In this document: piece by piece, positions 1-9,595 of the stretch
How positions within the stretch are numbered: position 1 is the first letter of the stretch
How the letters are laid out: each line of letters opens with the position of its first letter
NCBI RefSeq assembly: GCF_001519075.1
Contig: NZ_KQ954245.1
Location: 907,552 to 971,551, forward strand
DNA length: 64,000 nucleotides
Direction of reading: 5' to 3'
Source: Novosphingobium fuchskuhlense
GTDB lineage: Bacteria; Pseudomonadota; Alphaproteobacteria; Sphingomonadales; Sphingomonadaceae
The notes under the pieces: generated by a model
Database searches by the model: none
The model's input: only the letters and a program-made list of their open reading frames with translations
Told to the model about the DNA's origin: nothing
Position numbers and translations under genes: made by a program

Positions 1-1
1 C

Positions 2-205
2 AACCTCGTCGCCTGCGCCCGCATCGCGGCGGAAATGGCGGCGCGTGGGGAAGACGGCGCAATCGTCTCGATCCTGTGCGATTCGGGCGAACGCTATGCC
101 TCGACGCTCTACAACGATGCCTGGCTGGCGGCGCATGGCCTTGATGTAAGCGCCGACGAGTCCCGCATGGCCCGCTTTCTCAGTGAAGGGCTGTGGGCCG
201 CGTGA
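2..205 (+). CDS. PLP-dependent cysteine synthase-like protein, C-terminal end (partial)
   Basis: Only the last 67 codons are present; the gene enters from the left edge. The frame reads through [12 protein letters not shown], then [12 protein letters not shown] and STLYNDAWL before TGA. The CDSGERY plus Y(Y/N)(D/N)xWL pattern is typical of the C-terminal end of fold type II PLP enzymes of the cysteine synthase/cystathionine beta-synthase family. The catalytic lysine and the PLP phosphate loop would lie outside the window, so the exact activity cannot be stated. Its stop overlaps the likely GTG start of the hydantoinase gene (GTGA at 202-205), so the two are probably co-transcribed and translationally coupled. 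Confidence 0.8.
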   Translation, partial: NLVACARIAAEMAARGEDGAIVSILCDSGERYASTLYNDAWLAAHGLDVSADESRMARFLSEGLWAA

Positions 206-3200
206 CACAGACCATAGCAACATCGGCGGGCTGGCATTTCTGGATCGATCGCGGCGGCACCTTTACCGATATCGTCGCGCGCGCGCCAGGAGGGGGGCTT
301 CACACCGCCAAACTGCTCAGCGAAAACCCCGCGCACTACGGCGATGCCGCCACGGCCGGCATCCGCCGCATTCTCGGCCTTGCCCCCGGCGCGCCGATCC
401 CGCAGGGCCGCATCGTCGAAGTGCGCATGGGCACCACGGTCGCCACCAACGCCCTGCTCGAACGCAAGGGTGAACCGGTACTGCTGCTGATCACCAAGGG
501 CTTCGGGGACCTTCTCCAGCTTGGCCACACGGCGCGTCCACGCCTGTTCGATCTCGATGTGCGCTTGCCCGAAGCGCTCTACGCAGCGGTCGAGGAAGTC
601 GGCGGGCGGGTTGCGGCGACGGGCGAAGTGCTGGCCCCGCTCGATGAGGCCGCCGTGCGCGCCGCCCTTGCCTGCCACCGCGCCGCCGGCATCAAGGCCT
701 GCGCCATCGCGCTGATCCACGGCTGGCGCTATCCCGACATGGAAGCGCGGATCGCCGCGCTCGCTGTCGAAGCCGGCTTCACCCAGATCACCGCCAGCCA
801 TGCAGCCAGCAGCGCCATCGGCCTTGTCGCACGTGGGCGCACGGCGCTGGTCGACGCCTATCTCTCGCCGGTCCTCCGTGAATATGTCGGCCGCGTCACC
901 GCAGATCTCGGCGCTGATACGCCGCTCGCCTTCATGCGCTCCGACGGCGGACTCAGCGCTGCCGCCGATTTCCACGGTCGCGATGCCATCCTCTCCGGCC
1001 CCGCAGGCGGCATCGTCGGCGCGGCGCGCACGGCCGAGGCCGCGGGCTTTGCGCGCATCGTCGCGTTCGACATGGGCGGCACCTCGACCGACATCGCGCT
1101 CTATGCCGGCCAGTTCGAGCGCACCTTCGAAGCACAGGTTGCCGGTGCCGATATCCGCGCGCCTATGCTCGCCATCGATACCATTGCAGCGGGCGGCGGC
1201 TCGATCCTCACGTTCGACGGCGCACGCATCCGGGTCGGGCCGGAAAGCGCGGGCGCAGACCCCGGCCCCGCCTGCTACCGGCGCGGAGGGCCGCTTGCGC
1301 TCACCGATGCCAACGTCATGCTCGGCAAGATCAGCCCGGCACACTTCCCCGCGATCTTCGGCCCCGGCGGGGATGAGCCGCTCGATGCCGACGTGGTCGC
1401 CGCCCGCTTCGCAGGCCTTGCCGCGCAGATGGGCGGCGCGCGCAGCCCGCAGCAGGTTGCCGAGGGTTTCCTCGCCGTCGCCGTCGCCGCGATGGCCGCC
1501 GCGATCCGCCGGCTCGCGCTTGGCCGCGGGATCGACGTGCGGGACCATGTCCTCCAGTGCTTCGGCGGCGCCGGCGGCCAGCACGCCTGCCTCGTTGCCG
1601 CCGAACTGGGCATGCGCGAAGTGCTCATCCACCCCTTCGCCGGTGTGCTTTCCGCGCTCGGCATGGGCCTTGCCCGCCGCAGCGCGCTGCGCACGGCCAC
1701 CCTTGAACGCGCGCTGGATGACGACGCGCTGCACTGGCTCGCCCCGCAAAGCGATGCCCTCGCAACCTCCGCCGCGGCCGAACTCGCAGCGCCGGCCGCA
1801 CAGACCACTTGCACGGTCCGCCTGCGTTACACCGGCACAGACACCGCACTTGGCATCCCCCTGGCCTCGGCAGAAACCATGCGCACCGCCTTCGAACGCG
1901 AGCACCACGCCCGCTTCGGCTATGCGGAGCCCGGCCGCGCGCTCACCGTTGCCGAGATCGTGGTCGAAATCCTCGCCGCCCAGGACGCAGTAGCCGACGA
2001 GGCCCTGCCCGGCGCCACCACGTCCGCGGCACCCATCGACCAAGTCCCGCTGTTTTCCGGAGGTGTGCGGCATCGCGCGCCTGTCTGGGACCGCGCCGCC
2101 CTGCCGCCCGGCACCGCGATCACTGGCCCCGCCATGATCCGCGAGGGCCTCGCCACGACCGTGATCGAGCCCGGCTGGCACGGTCGCGTCCTGCCGCGCG
2201 GCGAATTGCTGCTCACCGCGCAGGCTCCTGCCGCTCAGACCTTCGCCACCACCGGCACGAAGGGGCCCGATCCTGTCCTCCTCGAACTCTACGCCGCCCG
2301 CTTCATGGCGCTGGCCGAACAGATGGGTGAAGTGCTGCGCAGCACTGCCACCAGCGTCAACATGCGCGAGCGGCTCGATTTCTCCTGCGCGGTGTTCGAT
2401 TCCGAGGGCCACCTGATCGCCAACGCGCCGCACGTTCCAGTCCACCTCGGCGCGATGGGCCAGAGCGTCCGCGCGATCATGGCGGCGCGCGGCGACGATC
2501 TGAAACCCGGCGACGCCTTCGTTCTCAACAATCCCTACAACGGCGGCACGCACCTGCCGGACATCACCGTCATCACCCCGGTCTTCGCGGCAGATCGCGA
2601 TGCCCCCGTCGCATTCGTCGCCAATCGCGGCCACCACGCCGATATCGGCGGCACCACCCCTGGCTCCAGCCCGCCACATGCAACCACGCTGACAGAGGAA
2701 GGCGTCGTACTCGACAACGTCCTTCTCGTGCGCAGCGGCGTGCTGGACGAGGCTGGGATGCGCCGCCTCCTCATCGATGCGCCCTGGCCCGCGCGCAATC
2801 CCGATGCCAACCTTGCCGATCTCAAGGCTCAGGTCGCCGCCAACATGGCCGGTGCGCGCGATTTCGCCGCGCTCGTCGACCGCCATGGCCTTGCCGAGGT
2901 CGAGGCCTACATGGCTCACGTCCTGGGCAACGGGGAAACCGCCGTCCGCACCGTTCTTGCACGGCTGGAGGGCGGTACGTTCGAAACCGGGCTGGACGAT
3001 GGCCGCCCGCTCAAGGTTTCCGTCACCGTTGATCAGGAGGCGGGCTCGGCGCGCATCGATTTCACCGGGACCGGCGTGCAGGACAGCGGCAATTTCAACG
3101 CACCCGCCGCCGTCACCCGCGCCGTCGTGCTCTATGCCCTGCGCACGCTCGTCGGGCGCGACATTCCGCTCAATGACGGCTGCCTACGCCCGGTCGAGCT

Positions 3201-3801
3201 CATCATCCCCAAGGGCTCGCTGCTCGATCCCGATCCGGGGCGCGCGGTCGTAGCGGGCAACACCGAAGTCAGCCAGCAAGTCCTCAACGCCCTTCTCGCC
3301 GCCTTCGGCGCTGCCGCTGCCGCACAGGGCACGATGAACAACTTCCTGTTCGGCAACGACCGCCATCAGTACTACGAAACCATCGGCGGCGGCATGGGCG
3401 CAGGCCCGGGCTGGCACGGCGCGGGGCCTGTGCAGTGCCATATGACCAACACTCGCATCACCGATCCTGAAGTGCTGGAAACGCGCCTCCCTGTCCGTCT
3501 CGAACGCTTCGGGACGCGCGCAGGCTCGGGCGGTGCAGGCCGATGGCGCGGAGGCGATGGCGCCGTGCGCGCCGTCCGCGCGCTTGAACCGATGGTCGCC
3601 ACGCTCGTATCCTCATCGCGCGAAGTGCCGCCCTTCGGCATGGCGGGCGGCGCGGCAGGCGCGCCCGGGCGGCAATGGATCGAACGCGCCGATGGCCGGA
3701 TCGAGACGATTCCGGGCCGCGCCGAAGCGGCGCTGGAAACCGGCGACATGCTGGTGATCGAAACGCCGGGCGGCGGCGGCTGGGGCCAGCAGCCAACCTA
3801 G
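202..3801 (+). CDS. Fused HyuA-HyuB hydantoinase / 5-oxoprolinase family protein
   Basis: About 1200 residues, the usual length of single-chain oxoprolinases, joining a HyuA-type half (about residues 1-680) to a HyuB-type half (about 690-1195). The N-terminus has the actin/ATPase-like [13 protein letters not shown] signature, and a second phosphate-binding motif [12 protein letters not shown] is near residue 290. The HyuB half starts around [20 protein letters not shown] and carries [13 protein letters not shown] and RGHHADIGG. The family performs ATP-dependent opening of five-membered cyclic amides (5-oxoproline, hydantoins, N-methylhydantoin); the substrate here is not determined. GTG at 202 overlaps the upstream TGA and is preferred over GTG at 193. 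Coupling to a cysteine-synthase-like gene may point to sulfur or cyclic amino acid metabolism, but that is inference. Confidence 0.88.
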   Translation: MTQTIATSAGWHFWIDRGGTFTDIVARAPGGGLHTAKLLSENPAHYGDAATAGIRRILGLAPGAPIPQGRIVEVRMGTTVATNALLERKGEPVLLLITKGFGDLLQLGHTARPRLFDLDVRLPEALYAAVEEVGGRVAATGEVLAPLDEAAVRAALACHRAAGIKACAIALIHGWRYPDMEARIAALAVEAGFTQITASHAASSAIGLVARGRTALVDAYLSPVLREYVGRVTADLGADTPLAFMRSDGGLSAAADFHGRDAILSGPAGGIVGAARTAEAAGFARIVAFDMGGTSTDIALYAGQFERTFEAQVAGADIRAPMLAIDTIAAGGGSILTFDGARIRVGPESAGADPGPACYRRGGPLALTDANVMLGKISPAHFPAIFGPGGDEPLDADVVAARFAGLAAQMGGARSPQQVAEGFLAVAVAAMAAAIRRLALGRGIDVRDHVLQCFGGAGGQHACLVAAELGMREVLIHPFAGVLSALGMGLARRSALRTATLERALDDDALHWLAPQSDALATSAAAELAAPAAQTTCTVRLRYTGTDTALGIPLASAETMRTAFEREHHARFGYAEPGRALTVAEIVVEILAAQDAVADEALPGATTSAAPIDQVPLFSGGVRHRAPVWDRAALPPGTAITGPAMIREGLATTVIEPGWHGRVLPRGELLLTAQAPAAQTFATTGTKGPDPVLLELYAARFMALAEQMGEVLRSTATSVNMRERLDFSCAVFDSEGHLIANAPHVPVHLGAMGQSVRAIMAARGDDLKPGDAFVLNNPYNGGTHLPDITVITPVFAADRDAPVAFVANRGHHADIGGTTPGSSPPHATTLTEEGVVLDNVLLVRSGVLDEAGMRRLLIDAPWPARNPDANLADLKAQVAANMAGARDFAALVDRHGLAEVEAYMAHVLGNGETAVRTVLARLEGGTFETGLDDGRPLKVSVTVDQEAGSARIDFTGTGVQDSGNFNAPAAVTRAVVLYALRTLVGRDIPLNDGCLRPVELIIPKGSLLDPDPGRAVVAGNTEVSQQVLNALLAAFGAAAAAQGTMNNFLFGNDRHQYYETIGGGMGAGPGWHGAGPVQCHMTNTRITDPEVLETRLPVRLERFGTRAGSGGAGRWRGGDGAVRAVRALEPMVATLVSSSREVPPFGMAGGAAGAPGRQWIERADGRIETIPGRAEAALETGDMLVIETPGGGGWGQQPT

Positions 3802-3802
3802 C

Positions 3803-4339
3803 CTACCAGGGAATGATCAGCTGCTTGCCGTCCCAATTCTCCGCTTCATGGCGCGCCCGCGCATACATGCCGCGGATGATCTGGCTTTCGGGATAGAGCT
3901 CGATCATTTGGCCCATGGTCTCGCGCGCATCGATATAGCAGATTTGCGCCCCGAAGCTGACCACGAACTCGCTCGCGACCGGCATCCCCGCCGCGACATA
4001 GCGATCCCGCGTTCCCTCGTAGTCCTCGCAGAACATCGCCATATGGTGGATGCCCCCGCCCCCACCGCGCCCGCCATCGGGGTACATGTCGTGAAACGCG
4101 CTCGGCCCGGTCGAAACCAGCTCGACCAGCTCGATATTGAGATCGCCGCTCTGCACGAAGACGCCGCGGATGCGGATCGGATCGGCCGGTTGGCCGCGAT
4201 AGACATGGTCGGAAAGCACACCGTTTCCGCCGCCAATGAAGGGCCCCATGCCAAACAGCCGGTTATAGCGTTCGCAGGCCGCCTCAAGGTTGTCCACCAC
4301 ATGGCAGACCTGAATGAACGCTCCGGTCGGTATGGTCAT
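3803..4339 (-). CDS. VOC (glyoxalase/dioxygenase fold) family protein
   Basis: 178 residues starting MTIPTGAFIQVCHVVDN. The start has a clear GGAGGGG ribosome-binding site that overlaps the stop of the upstream ThDP-enzyme gene. The repeated beta-alpha-beta-beta-beta layout of the vicinal oxygen chelate superfamily is visible: QVCHVVDNLEAACERYNRLFG opens the first module and GIHHMAMFCEDYEGTRDRY the second, with His in both and the acidic ligand probably in MIELYPES. Members are glyoxalases, epimerases and extradiol dioxygenases; none can be assigned. Only about 10 bp separate it from the ThDP enzyme, so the two form an operon and may act on the same metabolite. An in-frame upstream extension to 4393 lacks a good ribosome-binding site. 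Confidence 0.8.
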   Translation of the reverse strand: MTIPTGAFIQVCHVVDNLEAACERYNRLFGMGPFIGGGNGVLSDHVYRGQPADPIRIRGVFVQSGDLNIELVELVSTGPSAFHDMYPDGGRGGGGGIHHMAMFCEDYEGTRDRYVAAGMPVASEFVVSFGAQICYIDARETMGQMIELYPESQIIRGMYARARHEAENWDGKQLIIPW

Positions 4340-4349
4340 GTCCCCTCCT

Positions 4350-5906
4350 TCAATCGACAACAGCCTCCACCAGGCTCGGGAAATCGGCAGCAAACGACCA
4401 CTTCAGCGCGGCGTCGAGCTCCGCCGCCGTTTCCGCCCGCCGCGCCACCACGCCTTGCGCCTGTGCCAGCGCGCAGAAATCCAGCTCCGGCAACTGCGTG
4501 CCCGGGAGCGACTGCATGCCGAACTTGCGGCCGAAGCTGTGCAGCGCTTCGTAGCGCCCGTTGCGCACGATCACGAAGCTGACCGGGGTGCCCAACTGCG
4601 CCGCCGTGTGCAGCCCCTGGATCGCGTACATGCTCGCCCCGTCACCCAGCACGGCAATCACCTTGTCGCCGGTTCGCGCAAGGGCCGTTCCGATCGCGGC
4701 CGGCAGACCATACCCAAGCCCGCCACTGGCGGTGGTGTAGAACGTGTCGCGCGCAAGGATCGGCAGCCGGTCGTGCATTGCGCCCCGGCTCGATGCCGCT
4801 TCCTCGACGATGATCGAACCTTTCGGGCGCAGTGCCGCGATCTGCTGCAGCAGATAGGCATCGGTCATCACGCCGCCGCCGAGCCTCGGCAACACGGCCC
4901 GCGGCGGCAGAGGCGCGCGTCGAACCGGCTCCGGCCCCGCCAGCAGCGTGTCCAGCGCCAGCCGGCAATCGGCGACCACAGCGTTGCCTTCCGGCAGCCA
5001 CGCGGCATGAACCGGGTTGTCGCCGATGAACCACAGGCCCGCTCCTTCCGGTACGTGCGGCCCGAAGCCCTCGACGTGATAGAGCGACATCGGCCCGCCC
5101 AGCACGAGGATCAGGTCATGCCCGCCAAGGCTCTCGACAATCGCCTCGCGTCCGGCCGTCAGAAACCCGCGGAACAGCGGGTGATCCTCGGGGAAACTGC
5201 ACTGGGCGGAAAGCGGCGCGACCCACACGCCTGCCGCATGCCGCTCGGCAAGCGCAATCACCTGATCCCACGCCCCATCGCGCGCCACGCCTGCGCCCAC
5301 CACGAAGGCAGGTCGTTCGGCCTTGGCCAATGCCGCCGCCGCTTCCGCCAGCGCCGCCGGATCGCCCGGATTGCGCGCAAACATCCGCCGCACCGGGATC
5401 GGATCGCATTCCCGGTCCCAGTCGTCGATCGGCACCGAGACGAACGTCGGCCCCCACGGCGGCTCCATCGCGACATGATAGGCCCGCGCGATCGCTGCCG
5501 GCACATCTTCCGCCCGCGCCGGCTCGCACGCCCACTTCACGAATGGCTGCGGGAATTCGGTGGCTTGCTGGGCATAGAGGAACGGCTCGTACGGCAGGAT
5601 CGAGCGCGCCTGCTGCCCGGCCGTTACCACCAGCGGCGTCTGGTTCTTGTAGGCGGTGAAGAGATTGCCAAGCGCGTGTCCGGTCCCCGCCGAACTGTGC
5701 AGATTGACGAGCGCGGCATTGCGGCTCGCCTGGGCATAGCCATCGGCGATACCCAGCACGACCGATTCCTGCAGGCCGAGAACGTAGCGGAAATGCTCGG
5801 GAAAATCGCGGAACATCGGCAGTTCGGTCGATCCCGGATTGCCGAACACCGTTGTCATTCCATAGGCTTCAAGCAGGGCGAAAGTCGCCTCGCGGACGGT
5901 CGTCAT
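4350..5906 (-). CDS. ThDP-dependent enzyme, benzoylformate decarboxylase-like
   Basis: 518 residues from ATG 5906, with GGGAGAG just upstream. The three domains of ThDP decarboxylases/acetolactate synthases are recognisable. The Pyr domain has FGNPGSTELPMF (activating Glu region) and LHSSAGTGHALGN, where benzoylformate decarboxylase has its active-site His. A middle domain follows, then the PP domain with the GDGASMYAIQ...N ThDP/Mg motif around residues 422-450. The NPGSTE and LHS.AGTG motifs resemble benzoylformate decarboxylase more than acetolactate synthase. Family function is non-oxidative decarboxylation of 2-oxo acids; the actual substrate is unknown. It is co-transcribed with the VOC gene and divergent from the esterase at 6107. 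An in-frame extension to 6095 is compositionally odd and was rejected. Confidence 0.82.
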   Translation of the reverse strand: MTTVREATFALLEAYGMTTVFGNPGSTELPMFRDFPEHFRYVLGLQESVVLGIADGYAQASRNAALVNLHSSAGTGHALGNLFTAYKNQTPLVVTAGQQARSILPYEPFLYAQQATEFPQPFVKWACEPARAEDVPAAIARAYHVAMEPPWGPTFVSVPIDDWDRECDPIPVRRMFARNPGDPAALAEAAAALAKAERPAFVVGAGVARDGAWDQVIALAERHAAGVWVAPLSAQCSFPEDHPLFRGFLTAGREAIVESLGGHDLILVLGGPMSLYHVEGFGPHVPEGAGLWFIGDNPVHAAWLPEGNAVVADCRLALDTLLAGPEPVRRAPLPPRAVLPRLGGGVMTDAYLLQQIAALRPKGSIIVEEAASSRGAMHDRLPILARDTFYTTASGGLGYGLPAAIGTALARTGDKVIAVLGDGASMYAIQGLHTAAQLGTPVSFVIVRNGRYEALHSFGRKFGMQSLPGTQLPELDFCALAQAQGVVARRAETAAELDAALKWSFAADFPSLVEAVVD

Positions 5907-6106
5907 GGTCTCTCCCGTGGATCCCTCGCCGCGGTTCTGCGCGCGGGGAGCGGCAAACACAACCGCCGCGTCGCGCAGGTGCGCGGTGCGAAACGCTGCC
6001 CGACCCGCCGGCGCACTTTGCCCCTTGCCGAGAAGCAACCGCGCCGCAATGAAGAAGCGAAGAGCGCCAAGCCAGAAGCGCCAAGTCAGAACCACGAGGA
6101 TGCCCC
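5907..6106. promoter_or_regulatory. Divergent intergenic region between ThDP enzyme and esterase
   Basis: About 200 bp between divergently transcribed genes, so it should hold both promoters. No confident -35/-10 pair, operator palindrome or terminator was identified by eye. The ribosome-binding site GAGG for the esterase lies at the right end. Confidence 0.35.
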
Positions 6107-7051
6107 ATGACCACCCGCCATCTTGTCGATCCCGATTTCCTGCCGCTGATCGATCTGCTGCCGGACAACGCCTTCACGCGCGAGGATCTGCCGACCATCC
6201 GCGCCGAATCCGAAAACCGCTTCGCCTTTGTCGGTGCGCCGCCGATCGCGGCAGAGGTGAAGGTGATCGCAGGCGAAGGCGGTCCGCTGGAAATCTACTG
6301 GTATGATCCCGCGCCCGGCACGAAGGGCCGCGCCGCCCTGCTCCACATCCACGGCGGCGGCATGGTGATCGGCTCCGCCCGGTCGATGCAACCGGCACCC
6401 TCCGGAATGGCGGCGGCGCTCGGCATTCCGGTTGCTTCGGTCGAATACCGGCTGGCACCTGATCACCCCTTCCCCGCCCCGCAGAACGATTGCTACACCG
6501 CACTCAAGTGGCTTGCGGCGCATGCCGAGGACCTCGGGATCGATCCGGCCCGGATCGGCGTGACAGGCGAAAGCGCCGGTGGCGGACTGGCTGCGGCAAC
6601 CGCGCTGATGGCGCGCGATCTCGGCGGCCCCGCGCTCGCCGCGCAGTTCCTCACCTACCCGATGCTAGACCATCGCACCGGCAGCGATGCCTGCCCCTAT
6701 GCCAACCCGGTCACCGGCGAGTTCGTCTGGACCCGCGTGCATAACCAGTTCGGCTGGGAAGCCTTGCGCGGGGACTATCAGGCAGGTGACGCACGCAAGG
6801 GCTGGTTCTCACCCGCGCTGGCGGAGGACCTAGCCGGCCTCCCGCCTACGTGGATCGGCACCGGCAGCCTCGATCTCTTCCTCGACGAGGACCTCGACTA
6901 CGCGCTGCGCCTTGTGAAAGCGGGCGTGCCGGTAGAACTGCACTCCTATCCCGGTGCGATCCACGCCTTCAACGCGATTGCCGAGGCGCCCACCGCCAAA
7001 GCCTTCACGCGTGACCTGCTCGGCGCGATGGCGAGGATGCTCCAAGTATGA
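6107..7051 (+). CDS. Alpha/beta hydrolase, hormone-sensitive lipase (family IV) type
   Basis: 314 residues. It carries the HSL-family oxyanion motif HGGG (HIHGGGMVIGSA, His near residue 82) and the nucleophile elbow GESAGG (Ser near 156). The late Asp in the GSLDLFLDEDLDY region and His in PGAIHAFN complete a probable catalytic triad. There is no signal peptide, so it is cytoplasmic. The family hydrolyses short-chain esters and lactones. It diverges from the ThDP enzyme and lies upstream of the carnitine cluster. The 126 bp before the next gene include an inverted repeat, so it is probably not in that operon. The physiological ester is unknown. Confidence 0.85.
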   Translation: MTTRHLVDPDFLPLIDLLPDNAFTREDLPTIRAESENRFAFVGAPPIAAEVKVIAGEGGPLEIYWYDPAPGTKGRAALLHIHGGGMVIGSARSMQPAPSGMAAALGIPVASVEYRLAPDHPFPAPQNDCYTALKWLAAHAEDLGIDPARIGVTGESAGGGLAAATALMARDLGGPALAAQFLTYPMLDHRTGSDACPYANPVTGEFVWTRVHNQFGWEALRGDYQAGDARKGWFSPALAEDLAGLPPTWIGTGSLDLFLDEDLDYALRLVKAGVPVELHSYPGAIHAFNAIAEAPTAKAFTRDLLGAMARMLQV

Positions 7052-7061
7052 GCGGCGCTTG

Positions 7062-7086
7062 GCCTCACCATTAGGATTACTGAGGC
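7062..7086. promoter_or_regulatory. Inverted repeat downstream of esterase, upstream of the carnitine cluster
   Basis: GCCTCA at 7062-7067 and TGAGGC at 7081-7086 form a perfect 6-bp inverted repeat with a 13-nt spacer. It lies between the esterase stop and the BKACE gene. It could be a weak terminator (no T-run follows) or an operator for the downstream operon. Confidence 0.3.
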
Positions 7087-7177
7087 TGGCACCGATTTCC
7101 CGCGATCCGCACAATTCGGCATTCCAATCCCGCCCGGCCTGACTAAGCTCTGCGGCAAAGGCCGAGAGGGACCCTGA

Positions 7178-8068
7178 ATGAATTTCGAGACGTTCATCAC
7201 CTGCGCTGTCACCGGTTCGGGCAACACCGCCGACAAGCATCCGGGCCTGCCCATCACGCCGGCGCAGATCGCCGATGCCGCGGTCGAGGCCGCCAAGGCG
7301 GGCGCGGCCATCGCGCATATTCACGTGCGCGATCCCGAAACCGGCAAAGGCAGCCGCGATGTCGCGCTGTACCGCGAAGTGGTGGAGCGCATCCGCGCCT
7401 CCGACACCGACGTCGTGATCAACCTCACCGCCGGGATGGGCGGCGATATCGTGTTCGGACCGGGCGAGAACCCCTTCCCGCTTGACGCAGCCGGCACCGA
7501 CATGGTCGGCCCGATGGAGCGGCTGCTCCATGTGCAGGAACTGCTGCCCGAGATCTGCACGCTCGATTGCGGCACGATGAATTTCGCCGAAGCCGATTAC
7601 GTGATGACCAACACGCCCGGCATGCTGCGCACCATGGCAGCCGAAGTGCAGCGCCTTGGCGTGCGGCCTGAACTTGAAGTGTTCGATACCGGGCATCTTG
7701 TCTTCGTGAAGGAGATGATCCGCGACGGGCTGCTCGATGATCCGGTGATGATCCAGCTGTGCATGGGCATCCCCTATGGCGCGCCGGACGACCCGCTCAC
7801 CACGATGGCGATGGTCCACCAGCTGCCGCCGGGCGCGGTGTTCAGCGGCTTCTCGATCGGCCGCAACCAGCTGCCGTTCGTGGCCATGGCGGCGCTTGCG
7901 GGCGGCAATGTGCGGGTTGGCCTCGAGGACAACCTTTATCTCGGGCGCGGCCAGCTTGCGACCAATGGCCAGCTGACCGAACGCGCGGTCCAAATCCTTA
8001 CCGGCATGGGCGCACGGATCCTGACTCCCGCCGAGGTCCGCACCAGGCTCAAGCTGCAGAAGCGCTGA
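7178..8068 (+). CDS. cdhC: BKACE (DUF849) beta-keto acid cleavage enzyme, probable 3-dehydrocarnitine:acetyl-CoA trimethylamine transferase
   Basis: 296 residues with the BKACE family hallmark HIHVRD (metal-binding His47 and His49) and a later GLEDN segment (Glu near 250) that completes the zinc site and substrate contact. The family condenses a beta-keto acid with acetyl-CoA to give acetoacetate and a new acyl-CoA. The gene sits 7 bp upstream of a carnitine dehydrogenase. This strongly suggests the carnitine branch: 3-dehydrocarnitine plus acetyl-CoA gives betainyl-CoA plus acetoacetate, as for CdhC of Pseudomonas. A GAGGGA ribosome-binding site precedes the ATG. It opens the plus-strand cluster. 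The assignment combines family recognition with context; other BKACE substrates remain possible. Confidence 0.82.
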   Translation: MNFETFITCAVTGSGNTADKHPGLPITPAQIADAAVEAAKAGAAIAHIHVRDPETGKGSRDVALYREVVERIRASDTDVVINLTAGMGGDIVFGPGENPFPLDAAGTDMVGPMERLLHVQELLPEICTLDCGTMNFAEADYVMTNTPGMLRTMAAEVQRLGVRPELEVFDTGHLVFVKEMIRDGLLDDPVMIQLCMGIPYGAPDDPLTTMAMVHQLPPGAVFSGFSIGRNQLPFVAMAALAGGNVRVGLEDNLYLGRGQLATNGQLTERAVQILTGMGARILTPAEVRTRLKLQKR

Positions 8069-8075
8069 AAGAACA

Positions 8076-9566
8076 ATGATGGCACCTGAAATCCGTAAAG
8101 TCGGCATCGTCGGCGGCGGCGTGATCGGCGCCGGCTGGGCCGCGCGCTTTGTGCTCAATGGCATCGACGTCGCGATCTTCGATCCCGACCCCGAGATCGA
8201 GCGCAAGACCGCAGCTGTCATCGCCAATGCCCGCCGCGCGCTCACCCGCCTGTTCGGCAACGCCCTGCCAGCCGAAGGAACCGTCACCTTTGCAGCCAGT
8301 CTGCAGGACGCGGTGCGAGAGGCTGATTTCATTCAGGAAAGTCTGCCCGAGCGCGAGGATCTCAAGATCCGCCTGCTTGCCGAAATGGATGCGGCCATGC
8401 CCGCCCATGCGGTGATCGGCTCGTCAACCTCGGGCCTGCTGCCGACAAAGCTGCAATCCGGCATGGCGCGACCCGACCGGCTGGTCGTGGGCCACCCGTT
8501 CAATCCGGTGTACCTCCTGCCGCTCGTGGAAATCTGTGGCGGCGACCAGACCAGCCAGGAAACGAAGGACATCGCCGCTGCCGTCTACACGCGGATCGGC
8601 ATGAAGGTTCTCCACGTCCGCAAGGAGATCGACGGTTTCATCGCCGACCGCTTGCTCGAAGCCGTCTGGCGCGAGGCGCTGTGGCTGATCAACGACGGGA
8701 TCGCGACCGCCTCCGAAATCGACGACGCCGTCCGTTTCGGCGCAGGCATGCGCTGGTCGTTCATGGGCACGTTCCTCGTCTACCGCCTCGCTGGCGGAGA
8801 GGAAGGCATGCGCCACTTCCTCCATCAGTTCGGCCCCTCGATGGAATGGCCCTGGACCAAGCTGATCGGCCCCAAGCTGACTGACGAGCTGATCGAGACG
8901 ATCGCCCGCCAGTCCGATGAACAGGCGGGCGGCATCGACCTGCGCACCTATGAGAAGCTGCGTGACGATTGCCTTGTCGACCTGACCCACGCCCTCGAGC
9001 GCAACGATTTCGCCTCGGGCCAGATCGCCCGCGCGCACCGGGCGCGGCTGGCGGAAGCCGGCAAGGGCACCGGCGCCGCCATCGGTTCGGTCCGCGAAGA
9101 TGGTCGGATGCTGACCATCGCCACCCCCGTGCAGCCGGAGTGGATCGACTACAACGAGCACCTCACCGAATACTGCTATCTCAAGCTGTTCGGCGATGCG
9201 ACCGATGTAGTTCTGGCCGCCATCGGCGCGGGCGCGGACTACGTTGCTGCCGGCCACTCGTGGTACACGGTCGAGACGCATATCCGCCATCTCGGGCAGG
9301 CGCGGCTGGGCGACAGTGTGGAAGTGCGCACGCGCGTGCTGGCCGCCGATGGCAAGCGGCTCCACCTCTTCCACGAGATGGTGCGCGGGGCGGAGGAAGC
9401 CGTCATCGCGACCGCCGAACACATGCTGGTCCATGTCGATGCGGCAGCCGAGAAGTCTGCGCCGGCACCGGAGGCGATGCAGCAGGCGGCGCAGGCGCTG
9501 GTGGCCGGGCAGGCCCATCTGCCGCCACCGGAGGGCCAAGGCCGCCAGATCCGGATGCCGGGATAG
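8076..9566 (+). CDS. cdhA: L-carnitine dehydrogenase fused to a hotdog thioesterase domain
   Basis: 496 residues. Residues about 5-320 are a 3-hydroxyacyl-CoA-dehydrogenase-like NAD enzyme: Rossmann motif VGIVGGGVIGAGWA and a catalytic-type HPFNPVYLLPLVE (His140). From about residue 346 a second domain starts, PVQPEWIDYNEHLTEYCYLK, which is a 4-hydroxybenzoyl-CoA-type hotdog thioesterase. This dehydrogenase-thioesterase fusion is a known form of L-carnitine dehydrogenase. The expected reactions are L-carnitine plus NAD to 3-dehydrocarnitine, with the C-terminal domain hydrolysing betainyl-CoA to glycine betaine and CoA. It sits directly after the BKACE gene, which supplies betainyl-CoA. A separate thioesterase with the same WxDYNxH motif is at 12148. 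Confidence 0.87.
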   Translation: MMAPEIRKVGIVGGGVIGAGWAARFVLNGIDVAIFDPDPEIERKTAAVIANARRALTRLFGNALPAEGTVTFAASLQDAVREADFIQESLPEREDLKIRLLAEMDAAMPAHAVIGSSTSGLLPTKLQSGMARPDRLVVGHPFNPVYLLPLVEICGGDQTSQETKDIAAAVYTRIGMKVLHVRKEIDGFIADRLLEAVWREALWLINDGIATASEIDDAVRFGAGMRWSFMGTFLVYRLAGGEEGMRHFLHQFGPSMEWPWTKLIGPKLTDELIETIARQSDEQAGGIDLRTYEKLRDDCLVDLTHALERNDFASGQIARAHRARLAEAGKGTGAAIGSVREDGRMLTIATPVQPEWIDYNEHLTEYCYLKLFGDATDVVLAAIGAGADYVAAGHSWYTVETHIRHLGQARLGDSVEVRTRVLAADGKRLHLFHEMVRGAEEAVIATAEHMLVHVDAAAEKSAPAPEAMQQAAQALVAGQAHLPPPEGQGRQIRMPG

Positions 9567-9595
9567 CAGCAGCCGCAGGGGGAAGCGCATACAGC

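Noticed and set aside
109..2919. A 936-codon open frame on the minus strand opposite the hydantoinase gene
   Set aside because: Low-complexity Arg/Ala/Gly-rich translation with no recognisable domain; the plus strand has clear HyuA/HyuB motifs.
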